A stretch of DNA of 64,000 nt. Source: Lachnospiraceae bacterium (GTDB lineage: Bacteria > Bacillota > Clostridia > Lachnospirales > Lachnospiraceae). A model generated the notes under the pieces. That model had not been told where the DNA came from, ran no database searches, and saw only the letters and a program-made list of their open reading frames with translations. A program made the position numbers and the translations under genes. Where the stretch lies: assembly GCA_017431515.1 (NCBI GenBank), contig JAFRKV010000040.1, forward strand, positions 1-64,000, in the 5' to 3' direction. Of the stretch, positions 1-7,106 are shown piece after piece (position 1 is the stretch's first letter; every line of letters starts with the position of its first letter).

Positions 1-1776
1 GATATTCGCTTTGAAGATGATGATTATGTTGTTTTGATTGAAACAAAACAAAAATTTGTTAAAAAGGATGAAAAACAACTTGCTGAGTATTTGCAAGAAG
101 AAAGGGTTCTTCACTATGGCAAGAAAATCATTGCTATTCTTGCAAACACTAATGATGACAAAATCAAGGTATGGCAATCTTCTATTGATGATGAGCATTT
201 TTTGGAAGATGAAACTGTTCTTGATACTATGGAACATTACAAATCATTATTTGCATTAAACAAGCAGAATGACCGTGAAAAGGTTCTCAAAAACACATAC
301 TCATTAAATGAAACGCTCCATAAGAAAGATATAGATGAACGACTCCGCAGTCAGTTCGTTGGTACCACTCTGCTTTATATTAGAGATGTTTTAAAGCAAA
401 AAGGTATCACCGTCATCAATGATGAGACAAGACACGAATTAAAAGAATATTGGAAAGGCTTGTCTGCTAAACAGATTAGAAGTGGTATCGAAGAAACACT
501 TACAAATCTTCTCGACGGTTCTGATAATAAAGCATTAAAAGTCGAACTTCTTCAAAAGAATGTTCTGAATGACCAAAAAGTTAAAAGGCTTGAAAATAAA
601 GACTGGCGTGATGTTCTTGATGAAATTGTTGGAAACATTTATAAGTACATCAATACCGATAGTTCTGAGGGGCAAGATATATTAAACCTGTTCTTTATTG
701 CTTTTAATAAATATACGGGTAAAGCTGATAAAAATCAGGCTTTTACACCTGACCATATTACAAACTTCATGTGCCGTGTAACAGATGTTGATAGAACTAA
801 AAGAATCTTTGATGGCACTTGTGGTTCAGGCTCTTTCTTAGTACAAGCTATGGTTTTAGAACTTGCTGATTGTAATCATCAGAAAGCTACCGATGCAGAA
901 AAGAAAGATATGCGTCAAAAAGTTGTGAAAGAACAGATTTATGGTATTGAGTTAGAAGAAAAAGCTTTTGGTCTTTCGACTACAAACATGCTCATTCATG
1001 GCGATGGTAATTCTAACATTTTAAAAGCTAGTCTTTTTGATAGTGAAGACTTTATCCGTAAGGCAAACCCTGACATTATTTTAATGAATCCGCCTTACAA
1101 TGCAAAACCTATTACAATTCCAAATGATTATAAAAAAGATTGGAAAAAGGATTCTAAAGAAGACCCTACAAAAGGTATGGTGTTCTTAAAGTATATTTCA
1201 GATGTTATTGCAAAAATGAATGCTGAGCGTTTAGCTGATGGCAAACGCAAAAAGGAAGTAAAAGTAGCTATTCTTCTTCCTGTATCTGCGGCAATCGGAA
1301 CAAGCAATTATATATCTGATATGAAAGCAGAATTACTAGAGGATAATACTTTGGATGCAGTCTTTACATTACCTGCTGAAATCTTCTATCCTGGGGCTGC
1401 CGTATCAGCATGTTGTATGGTATTCACACTTGGGAAACCTCATATGAATGCTGATGGAACTGTTAATAAAACTTTCTTTGGATATTACAAAGAAGATGGT
1501 CATAAGAAGAAAAAGAATCTTGGACGTATTGAACAGTTTGATAAAGATAATAATTCAATTTGGAAACAGATTGAAGAAAAATGGCTTGACCTTTATCGCA
1601 ATAAGACTGTTGAAGACGGCATGTCCGCAATGCAGGCTGTATCAGGTGATGATGAGTGGCTATGCGAAGCTTATATGAAAACCGATTACAGTAATCTATG
1701 CGAAGCTGATTTTCAACAAACACTTAATAATTATCTTGCCTATCTTGTAAAGGAGGGCAAAATATATGAATCTTAA
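1..1776 (+). CDS. BcgI-like fused endonuclease / N6-adenine DNA methyltransferase (5' end outside window)
   Basis: The frame is open to the first base, so the true start lies upstream of the window. The first residues contain a PD-(D/E)xK-like strand (D-Y-V-V-L-I-E-T-K, residues about 9-17), expected of an N-terminal restriction nuclease. A helical linker follows, then an N6-adenine methylase core with the SAM-binding motif DGTCGSGSFL near residue 272 and the catalytic NPPY motif near residue 362. Nuclease and methylase in one chain, followed directly by a two-TRD specificity subunit, is the architecture of BcgI-type (type IIB/IIG) systems; separate type I HsdR and HsdM genes are not seen. 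The stop overlaps the start of the next gene by 11 bp. Codon use and base composition are strongly AT-rich, unlike the core from 3.4 kb on, which suggests transfer. The methylase assignment is firm; the nuclease part is inferred from a truncated N-terminus. Confidence 0.85.
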   Translation, partial: DIRFEDDDYVVLIETKQKFVKKDEKQLAEYLQEERVLHYGKKIIAILANTNDDKIKVWQSSIDDEHFLEDETVLDTMEHYKSLFALNKQNDREKVLKNTYSLNETLHKKDIDERLRSQFVGTTLLYIRDVLKQKGITVINDETRHELKEYWKGLSAKQIRSGIEETLTNLLDGSDNKALKVELLQKNVLNDQKVKRLENKDWRDVLDEIVGNIYKYINTDSSEGQDILNLFFIAFNKYTGKADKNQAFTPDHITNFMCRVTDVDRTKRIFDGTCGSGSFLVQAMVLELADCNHQKATDAEKKDMRQKVVKEQIYGIELEEKAFGLSTTNMLIHGDGNSNILKASLFDSEDFIRKANPDIILMNPPYNAKPITIPNDYKKDWKKDSKEDPTKGMVFLKYISDVIAKMNAERLADGKRKKEVKVAILLPVSAAIGTSNYISDMKAELLEDNTLDAVFTLPAEIFYPGAAVSACCMVFTLGKPHMNADGTVNKTFFGYYKEDGHKKKKNLGRIEQFDKDNNSIWKQIEEKWLDLYRNKTVEDGMSAMQAVSGDDEWLCEAYMKTDYSNLCEADFQQTLNNYLAYLVKEGKIYES

Positions 1777-2854
1777 TACGGACAAGTGGAAATCGTTTTA
1801 TCTGAAGGATATATATGATATCCAAATGGGAAACGGTTTTGATAAGAATAAAATGGATGAAGATAATCCTGAAGTCAATTTAGTATCTCGCCAAAGCTAT
1901 AATAATGGCGTTGATGTAAAAGTTGCTTTAATTGCTGGCGTTAAACCTTTTGATGCAGGATTAGTTACTGTTGCACTTGGTGGTAGTTACCTTGGTTCAT
2001 GTTTTGTACAAGAAGAACCATTCTATACAGCTCAAAATGTAGCTGTAATGAAGCCAAAATACAAAGAGATGTCCATTGCAGTGAATAATTTTATATCTGG
2101 TCTAGTACGTTATGAAAGTAGTGTGAAATATTATGCTTTTGGTCGAGAATTAAACACTCATATCAGAACAGATTTTGATGTTAAACTTCCTGTTGATTCC
2201 AATAATAATCCCGATTGGCAGTTTATGGAAGATTATATTAAGTCACTCCATCATAAGCCTTTGACTACTAAGAACAAAGCAGGACAAGCTCCTAATTTAA
2301 ACTTGAAAGCATGGAAACCATTTTATATAGGTCGCCTATTTACAATGCTAAATGGAAAAGGTATTACACAGGAAGAAATAGCTGATAATGCAGGTGACTT
2401 TATTGCTGTTCAGAGTGGTGAAGACAATAACGGCGTGATGGGAAAAATCGACCTTAATTACTGCAAAAAAATGAAATATACTTATTCCGAAAAACCTTGT
2501 TTGACAGTTGCTAGAAGTGGTTCAGCAGGATTTGTTTCATATCAAAATTATGGATGTGTAGTTGGTGATTCAGCGAAAATTCTATTACTTCCTGATGAAG
2601 TCGCAACAACCGAACATTATTTATTCTTACAGACAATGCTTACAGCCAATAGGTTTAAATATACTTATGGTCGTAAGGTTACTGAAGATAAGTATTTAAA
2701 TGACGTTATCGATTTACCAATTCAGCATAACGCTAATGGTTCAGTTTTTACAGATTCTTCTTGCAAATATTCTGATGAAGGTTTTGTTCCTGATTGGGAA
2801 TTCATGGAGAATTACATAAAATCGTTGCCATACGGTGACAGATTGGAGGGCTGA
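1766..2854 (+). CDS. Specificity (S/B-type) subunit of the restriction-modification system
   Basis: This protein of 362 residues consists of two similar halves, each a target-recognition domain followed by a helical spacer. The repeat is visible in paired phrases: W-K-S-F-Y-L-K-D-I-Y near the N-terminus against W-K-P-F-Y-I-G-R-L-F near residue 189, and D-W-Q-F-M-E-D-Y-I-K-S-L near residue 152 against D-W-E-F-M-E-N-Y-I-K-S-L near the C-terminus. Two TRDs imply recognition of a bipartite sequence by a complex with the upstream nuclease/methylase. The ATG at 1766 has a GGAGGG Shine-Dalgarno and overlaps the upstream gene, indicating translational coupling. The length is close to BcgIB-like subunits and slightly shorter than classical HsdS. 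The target sequence cannot be predicted. AT-rich composition matches its neighbours. Confidence 0.85.
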   Translation: MNLNTDKWKSFYLKDIYDIQMGNGFDKNKMDEDNPEVNLVSRQSYNNGVDVKVALIAGVKPFDAGLVTVALGGSYLGSCFVQEEPFYTAQNVAVMKPKYKEMSIAVNNFISGLVRYESSVKYYAFGRELNTHIRTDFDVKLPVDSNNNPDWQFMEDYIKSLHHKPLTTKNKAGQAPNLNLKAWKPFYIGRLFTMLNGKGITQEEIADNAGDFIAVQSGEDNNGVMGKIDLNYCKKMKYTYSEKPCLTVARSGSAGFVSYQNYGCVVGDSAKILLLPDEVATTEHYLFLQTMLTANRFKYTYGRKVTEDKYLNDVIDLPIQHNANGSVFTDSSCKYSDEGFVPDWEFMENYIKSLPYGDRLEG

Positions 2855-2856
2855 TT

Positions 2857-3042
2857 ATGGCAAGACCAAAGAAAGATTCACAAGTTGTCAATTTGAATAT
2901 AGAGCGTAGCATATATGATAAATTCGTTGAGTTTTGTGATAATACAGGCTTGACCAAGACTGTTGTAGTGGAACGTGCTTTGGAAATGTATATAGATGCT
3001 ATGAATGAAAATCCTGAAAAGCTGATGCAGAATAAAAGATAA
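2857..3042 (+). CDS. Small ribbon-helix-helix-like protein linked to the RM operon
   Basis: This 61-residue protein starts 2 bp after the specificity gene, with a GGAGGG Shine-Dalgarno inside the end of that gene, so it is part of the same transcript. The pattern M-A-R-P-K-K, then a beta-strand-like V-V-N-L-N-I, then two helices with the turn N-T-G-L-T-K-T, resembles CopG/Arc-type ribbon-helix-helix DNA-binding proteins. It could regulate the restriction operon in the way controller proteins do, or be an antitoxin-like passenger. No partner toxin is visible. The fold assignment is from pattern only; function is inferred from position. A strong terminator follows the stop codon within 10 bp. 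Confidence 0.7.
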   Translation: MARPKKDSQVVNLNIERSIYDKFVEFCDNTGLTKTVVVERALEMYIDAMNENPEKLMQNKR

Positions 3043-3076
3043 AAATTTAGGGAACCTTTCGAAGGTTCCCATTTTT
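3043..3076. terminator. Bidirectional rho-independent terminator between RM operon and rlmD
   Basis: A perfect 9-bp stem GGGAACCTT / AAGGTTCCC with a 3-nt TCG loop (3050-3070) has T-rich sequence after it on the plus strand and A-rich sequence before it, so it can stop transcripts from both converging genes. Confidence 0.85.
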
Positions 3077-3077
3077 A

Positions 3078-4724
3078 TTATTCAATCATGTTGAAGTGCT
3101 TCAAAGCATCTATGATGGCAGCACGCTTTTCAGGAGTCACCTGTCTAGGCTCATAATCGTCCGATTTAGACAGGTTATAGTTCTCTCCCATTTCTATTCC
3201 CATTTCTCGTTTAACTTGCGCTATATAGGCAGAATGAAGCTTAAAACCGTACTTATCTTCAACGTACTCGTTAATTTCTTTGTATGTAGCGTGTCTGTTG
3301 ACGTTCTTCATATAACTGCCATCAGGCGTATAATCAACAGTTTTATACTTGTCGATTTGTTGGTGGGACAGTAGAACGCACGTTTCGACGTGCCTCGTCA
3401 TCGGGAACATGTCGATGGGGGTCGCTTCCTCCAGGCGGTAGCCGTTTTCGCAGAGATACTCCAGATCCCGGGCGAGGGTGGCAGGATCGCAGCTGACATA
3501 GACGATCCTTTTCAGTGCGTTTTCGCAGATGGTGTGAAGGAGCTTCAGCTCGCATCCTTTGCGGGGCGGATCTACGACGATCACATCCGGTTTTTCCGGC
3601 AGATATTTCTCCTCCGCCTTTCCGGCATAAAAGACGGCGTTTTTGATGCCGTTGATGCTTGCGTTCTTTTTGGCATCCTCCACTGCCTGGGGTACGACCT
3701 CCACGCCGTAAACCTTCTTTGCACATTTCGCCAAAAACAGAGATATCGTGCCGATCCCGCAGAAAAGATCCCAGACAGTCTCTTTACCGGTCAGCGCGGC
3801 ATATTCCAGCACCTTTTGGTAGAGCTTTTCCGTCTGTACGGGATTGACCTGGAAAAAGGACTGGGTGGAGATCTCAAACTTCACATCCCCGATCTTATCA
3901 AGCACAGATGGTTTTCCCCAGAACGAAAAGGTGCGATCCCCAAAGATCACGTTTGTCTTCTTTTGATTGAAATTCAACGAAATGCCTACAAGACCCGGTA
4001 CTTTGGAAAGGGTCTCGATCAATGCTTCTCCACCCTGGATCGGGCGGTTGATCACGAGACAGACCAGGATCTCCCCGGTCCGAAAGCCTTTGCGGATCAT
4101 GATATGGCGGATACAGCCTTCCCCGCTCTCCTCATCATAGGGTTCATTCTCCTCCGCTTTCATCCAGGCGAGGATCTTTTCTACAATGATCCTGTTTTCT
4201 TCGATACCAAGCAGACAATCTTCCACAGGAATCAGGCTGTGGGTCCGTGCCGCATAAAACCCTGCGGTCAGACGATCCTGATTGTCCTGTCCGCTGGTAT
4301 ACCCTACGGGAAACAATGCTTTGTTGCGATAACGGAAGGGGGCGGTCTCCTCCATCCCGATGATTGGCCGCAGGATCAGATTCACCTGCTCCTCCGAAAA
4401 GCCGGCGATCCGAAGCAGCGCGTTCCTTACCAGATTCTGCTTGAACCGGAGCTGTGCCGGATAAGACATTTCCTGCAGCACACAGCCGCCGCATTGCTTT
4501 GCCACCGGACAGGGCGCCGGCACGCGATCTTCGGAAGCCTGTTTGATCTCCTGCAGCTTCGCATAGCCATAGGTCTTTTTCAACTTCATCACAGTTGCCG
4601 TAATCCGGTCTCCCGGAACCGTATCTTTGACAAAAAAGGTGAAGCCATCGGCTTTTCCGATGCCCTCACCGTCAATCGACAGATCCTCTATGACAAGTTC
4701 GATCTTATCGTTTTTCTGAAACAT
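3078..4724 (-). CDS. rlmD: 23S rRNA (uracil-1939-C5)-methyltransferase with extra C-terminal tail
   Basis: This RlmD/RumA-type enzyme methylates 23S rRNA uracil using SAM. In order it has a TRAM domain (about residues 1-60), a [4Fe-4S] cluster motif C-P-V-A-K-Q-C-G-G-C near residue 72, the SAM-binding W-D-L-F-C-G-I-G motif, D-P-P-R-K-G, and the catalytic cysteine in V-S-C-D-P. The start at 4724 is chosen because GAGG lies a few bases upstream and it avoids overlap with yhaM; a longer frame to 4799 has no such site. Family members end shortly after H-V-E-T-C-V-L-L-S; here about 90 further residues follow, including a helical segment A-T-Y-K-E-I-N-E-Y-V and ending in A-L-K-H-F-N-M-I-E. The tail is encoded by AT-rich DNA like the adjacent RM operon, so it was probably supplied by an integrated element. 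Confidence 0.93.
   Translation of the reverse strand: MFQKNDKIELVIEDLSIDGEGIGKADGFTFFVKDTVPGDRITATVMKLKKTYGYAKLQEIKQASEDRVPAPCPVAKQCGGCVLQEMSYPAQLRFKQNLVRNALLRIAGFSEEQVNLILRPIIGMEETAPFRYRNKALFPVGYTSGQDNQDRLTAGFYAARTHSLIPVEDCLLGIEENRIIVEKILAWMKAEENEPYDEESGEGCIRHIMIRKGFRTGEILVCLVINRPIQGGEALIETLSKVPGLVGISLNFNQKKTNVIFGDRTFSFWGKPSVLDKIGDVKFEISTQSFFQVNPVQTEKLYQKVLEYAALTGKETVWDLFCGIGTISLFLAKCAKKVYGVEVVPQAVEDAKKNASINGIKNAVFYAGKAEEKYLPEKPDVIVVDPPRKGCELKLLHTICENALKRIVYVSCDPATLARDLEYLCENGYRLEEATPIDMFPMTRHVETCVLLSHQQIDKYKTVDYTPDGSYMKNVNRHATYKEINEYVEDKYGFKLHSAYIAQVKREMGIEMGENYNLSKSDDYEPRQVTPEKRAAIIDALKHFNMIE
3366..3391. other. Probable attachment site / island junction in the 3' end of rlmD
   Basis: This stretch encodes the H-V-E-T-C-V-L-L-S segment where ordinary RlmD proteins end. 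Base composition changes abruptly here from GC-rich (right) to AT-rich (left). The 3' end of rumA/rlmD is an established insertion target of integrative elements in Bacillota, where the element restores the reading frame. The other end of the element and its integrase are outside the window, so the exact core sequence cannot be defined. Confidence 0.55.
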
Positions 4725-4731
4725 ACGATCC

Positions 4732-5676
4732 TCACTTCCCGGTGCGTCTGATATTGGTATCCAAAACCCTGTTAAACCCGAGCCAGTCGGTATTTCCATC
4801 CGGAATGCCGTTAAACAGCTCCTTCATGGTCTCCATTTTCGCGTCCAGATTATCCGCCATGGTCAACGCCATCGCTTCCACCAGCGCAGGCTTCTTCGGG
4901 GATCCGTACTCCAGCTCCCCGTGATGCGCCAGAATGCAATGCAGTAACTCGTTGCGGAGCTGCAGCGGAAATCCTTCGATCCCCCGGATCTTTTCCGATA
5001 CCATGTCTGCCCCCATCACGATATGACCGAGGAGCTGCCCCTCGTCCGTATAATCATTCTGCGGGAAAGAAGACAGTTCGGAAAGCTTGCCGATATCATG
5101 ACAGATCGCCGCCGTGATCAGAAGATCCCTGTTTAGGATGGGATACCGTTTTGCAAAAAAGTCGCAGTTAATCGTCACGGACAGCGTATGCTCCAACAAA
5201 CCGCCCATGAAGCTGTGATGAACGGTTTTTGCGGCAGAATGCTTTTCAAAACGTGCCGTAAACTCCGCATCTTCAAAGAAAGCCGCCAGAAGCTGCTTCA
5301 GATATGGGTTTTGGACACTTGCAATATAGGACTGGAGAGAAGTCATCATTTGCGCAGCGTCACGCTCGGACACCGGCAGATAGTCCGCCGGATCGTATTC
5401 TCCCTCCGAAACCTTGCGCACGCGCTTGACATTCAGCTGCAGCGCACCCATAAAGCTTGTGACGTCGCCGTTTACAGCAACATAGTCCAATGCTTCAAAC
5501 TCTTCAATCCCCTGAGAAGACGGATCCCAGATCTTGGCATTCAGCGTTCCGGTCTTATCCTGCAGGATCACGTTATCGTAGGGTTTTCCTGCTTTCGTCA
5601 GGAGGGAATTTTTCTGCTTGCAGAGATAAATCTCCTGGATTCGTTCTCCCTCACGCAGGGTTTCGATATATTTCAT
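4732..5676 (-). CDS. yhaM: 3'-5' exoribonuclease YhaM family
   Basis: This 314-residue protein has an N-terminal OB-fold segment (about residues 10-90, with D-K-T-G-T-L-N-A-K-I-W-D-P) followed by an HD phosphohydrolase domain. The HD metal ligands are visible as H-S-F-M-G-G-L-L-E-H, C-H-D-I-G-K and L-A-H-H-G-E-L-E-Y-G. Size and layout match YhaM, which trims single-stranded RNA from the 3' end and is involved in RNA turnover. The start has GAGGA 6 bp upstream. It sits between the HtrA-like gene and rlmD on the same strand; only 7 bp separate its stop from the rlmD start, so the three are probably cotranscribed. Confidence 0.9.
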   Translation of the reverse strand: MKYIETLREGERIQEIYLCKQKNSLLTKAGKPYDNVILQDKTGTLNAKIWDPSSQGIEEFEALDYVAVNGDVTSFMGALQLNVKRVRKVSEGEYDPADYLPVSERDAAQMMTSLQSYIASVQNPYLKQLLAAFFEDAEFTARFEKHSAAKTVHHSFMGGLLEHTLSVTINCDFFAKRYPILNRDLLITAAICHDIGKLSELSSFPQNDYTDEGQLLGHIVMGADMVSEKIRGIEGFPLQLRNELLHCILAHHGELEYGSPKKPALVEAMALTMADNLDAKMETMKELFNGIPDGNTDWLGFNRVLDTNIRRTGK

Positions 5677-5705
5677 CTGAATTCCTCTTTTTGAAAAAAC
5701 TTTAT

Positions 5706-7034
5706 TTATTCACTGGTTCCTACTGTCGCCGTACAGGAAACTTTGGTATAGCCTTCGCTTCCGAGGCGTTCTATCACGATCCGTATCGTATCTCCCGGCG
5801 CATGTTCAAACAACGCTGTCCGGTAACCTTCCGCATCCGTCACCTTGATGCCGTCCATCTCCACGATCACATCCCCGCTCAGAAGATTTGCTTCCATTCC
5901 GGGAGAATCCATCTCCACGGAATTGATAAAAACGCCCTGGGGCAGATCATATTCATCGGCGATGGACTTTGTGACCGTACTGATATAAAGCCCTAAGTAC
6001 GGCACTTCCAGGCCATTTTCCAGTTTTTCCAGAAGGCTCTTCAGCTCTGAAACCGAAATGGCGGCGATGGTGCCTACAGAGGCGTTTTCTTTCCGCATAA
6101 AGCCGATGATCTCTCCATCAAGGTTCACAAGCACGCCATTTCCGCTGTTTGCGGTGATGATATCTGTCTGGAACACCGTAAACACGGCGTCTGCCAGGAA
6201 AAGGCTCTCGCCCGTGCCGGTGATCGAACCGGTCAGGACGGTAAAGTTCGTTCCCAGGGGACTGCCCAGGGCAAGCACCGTCGTGCCCTCGGTCACATTC
6301 AAAGAATTGGCCAATGTCGCTGTCTTGATCTCCTGAAGCGTCTCCTCTTTCACCGACTGCACCGGCACCGTCAAGACCGCAATCCCGGTCACACCATCCG
6401 CGCCCTTTAAGGTCGCATCCGTTGTTTCGCCGTCAATGAACGTCACCTTCACCGTCTCCGCGCCGCGGATCACCTTGTTTTCCGTCACGATCAGGATCTC
6501 ATCGCCGGTATTCGCCACAATGGCTCCGCTGGCTTTATCTTCACTGCTGTAAACCGCGTTAAACCAGTCTGTATCACTTTTAACGCCCGTCACCGTCACG
6601 ATAAAGCGATTTGCCTCTTCCCCGATGGCATAAAGCTGCTTTCTCAGATTCTGCTGCTGCTCCGGAAGGAGATCCGCGACCTCCACCGGCTCCGTGCTCA
6701 GAATCTCTTCTGTGGAGGGCTCCTCCGTGCTTTCCTCTGTCTCTGTTTCGGGCTCTGTCTCGCTTTCCGACTCGCTCTCCGTCTCCGGAATCCTCTCATC
6801 CCGCGGGATCACGATCATTTCCGGCTCTTCCTCCAGGGTGATCTTTTTCTGCAGACGGGGCAGGAGAAACGCAATCACAAGAGAAGCCACGACGCCGAAA
6901 ATGACCGCGCAAAGCAGCGTAAGCAGAACGCGTGACACGATCTTCCGCTTATTTAAGGGTTTCTCTTTGATCTTTTCCTTCATAAAGGAAAAGTCTTCTG
7001 TTTTCTCTTCCCTGTTTTCTTCCTGATCCTGCAT
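5706..7034 (-). CDS. HtrA/DegP-like membrane protein with degenerate catalytic triad and PDZ domain
   Basis: This protein of 442 residues has a basic cytoplasmic N-terminus, one transmembrane segment (about residues 35-55), an acidic Glu/Ser/Thr-rich linker, a trypsin-like double barrel and a C-terminal PDZ domain (about 340-435, with S-G-D-V-I-V-E-M-D-G). The barrel aligns with HtrA over T-x-N-x-V-I and T-G-I-A-V-L, but the usual His of T-N-x-H-V is Lys at about residue 187 and the usual Asp of T-D-L-A-V-L is Gly at about 217. The serine region reads A-N-S-G-N-G instead of G-N-S-G-G. It is therefore unlikely to be an active serine protease and may act as a binder or scaffold at the membrane. 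The ATG at 7034 is preferred because an upstream ATG at 7043 overlaps the promoter -10 box. It heads the yhaM-rlmD operon. Confidence 0.82.
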   Translation of the reverse strand: MQDQEENREEKTEDFSFMKEKIKEKPLNKRKIVSRVLLTLLCAVIFGVVASLVIAFLLPRLQKKITLEEEPEMIVIPRDERIPETESESESETEPETETEESTEEPSTEEILSTEPVEVADLLPEQQQNLRKQLYAIGEEANRFIVTVTGVKSDTDWFNAVYSSEDKASGAIVANTGDEILIVTENKVIRGAETVKVTFIDGETTDATLKGADGVTGIAVLTVPVQSVKEETLQEIKTATLANSLNVTEGTTVLALGSPLGTNFTVLTGSITGTGESLFLADAVFTVFQTDIITANSGNGVLVNLDGEIIGFMRKENASVGTIAAISVSELKSLLEKLENGLEVPYLGLYISTVTKSIADEYDLPQGVFINSVEMDSPGMEANLLSGDVIVEMDGIKVTDAEGYRTALFEHAPGDTIRIVIERLGSEGYTKVSCTATVGTSE

Positions 7035-7041
7035 AACCCTC

Positions 7042-7070
7042 ATTATAGAATGGAACCGGCGCGCTTGCAA
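7042..7070 (-). promoter_or_regulatory. Sigma-A-type promoter of the HtrA-like operon
   Basis: On the minus strand TTGCAA (7070-7065), a 17-bp spacer and a perfect TATAAT (7047-7042) are present. Only 7 bp separate the -10 box from the ATG at 7034, so the expected transcript starts at or next to the start codon. It lies back to back with the mutS2 promoter. Confidence 0.75.
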
Positions 7071-7071
7071 G

Positions 7072-7100
7072 TTGAAAAGTCCTCTGCCTCGCGTTATACT
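7072..7100 (+). promoter_or_regulatory. Sigma-A-type promoter of mutS2
   Basis: TTGAAA (7072-7077), a 17-bp spacer and TATACT (7095-7100) precede the mutS2 ATG by only 6 bp. The spacing predicts a leaderless transcript; no Shine-Dalgarno could be included in the RNA. Confidence 0.75.
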
Positions 7101-7106
7101 GAACAC

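Noticed and set aside
3390-4751. 453-codon plus-strand frame opposite rlmD
   Set aside because: rlmD is unmistakable on the other strand; this frame shows no family pattern and is an antisense shadow.
5706-7034. Active HtrA serine protease
   Set aside because: The His and Asp positions are Lys and Gly, so annotation as an active protease is not supported.
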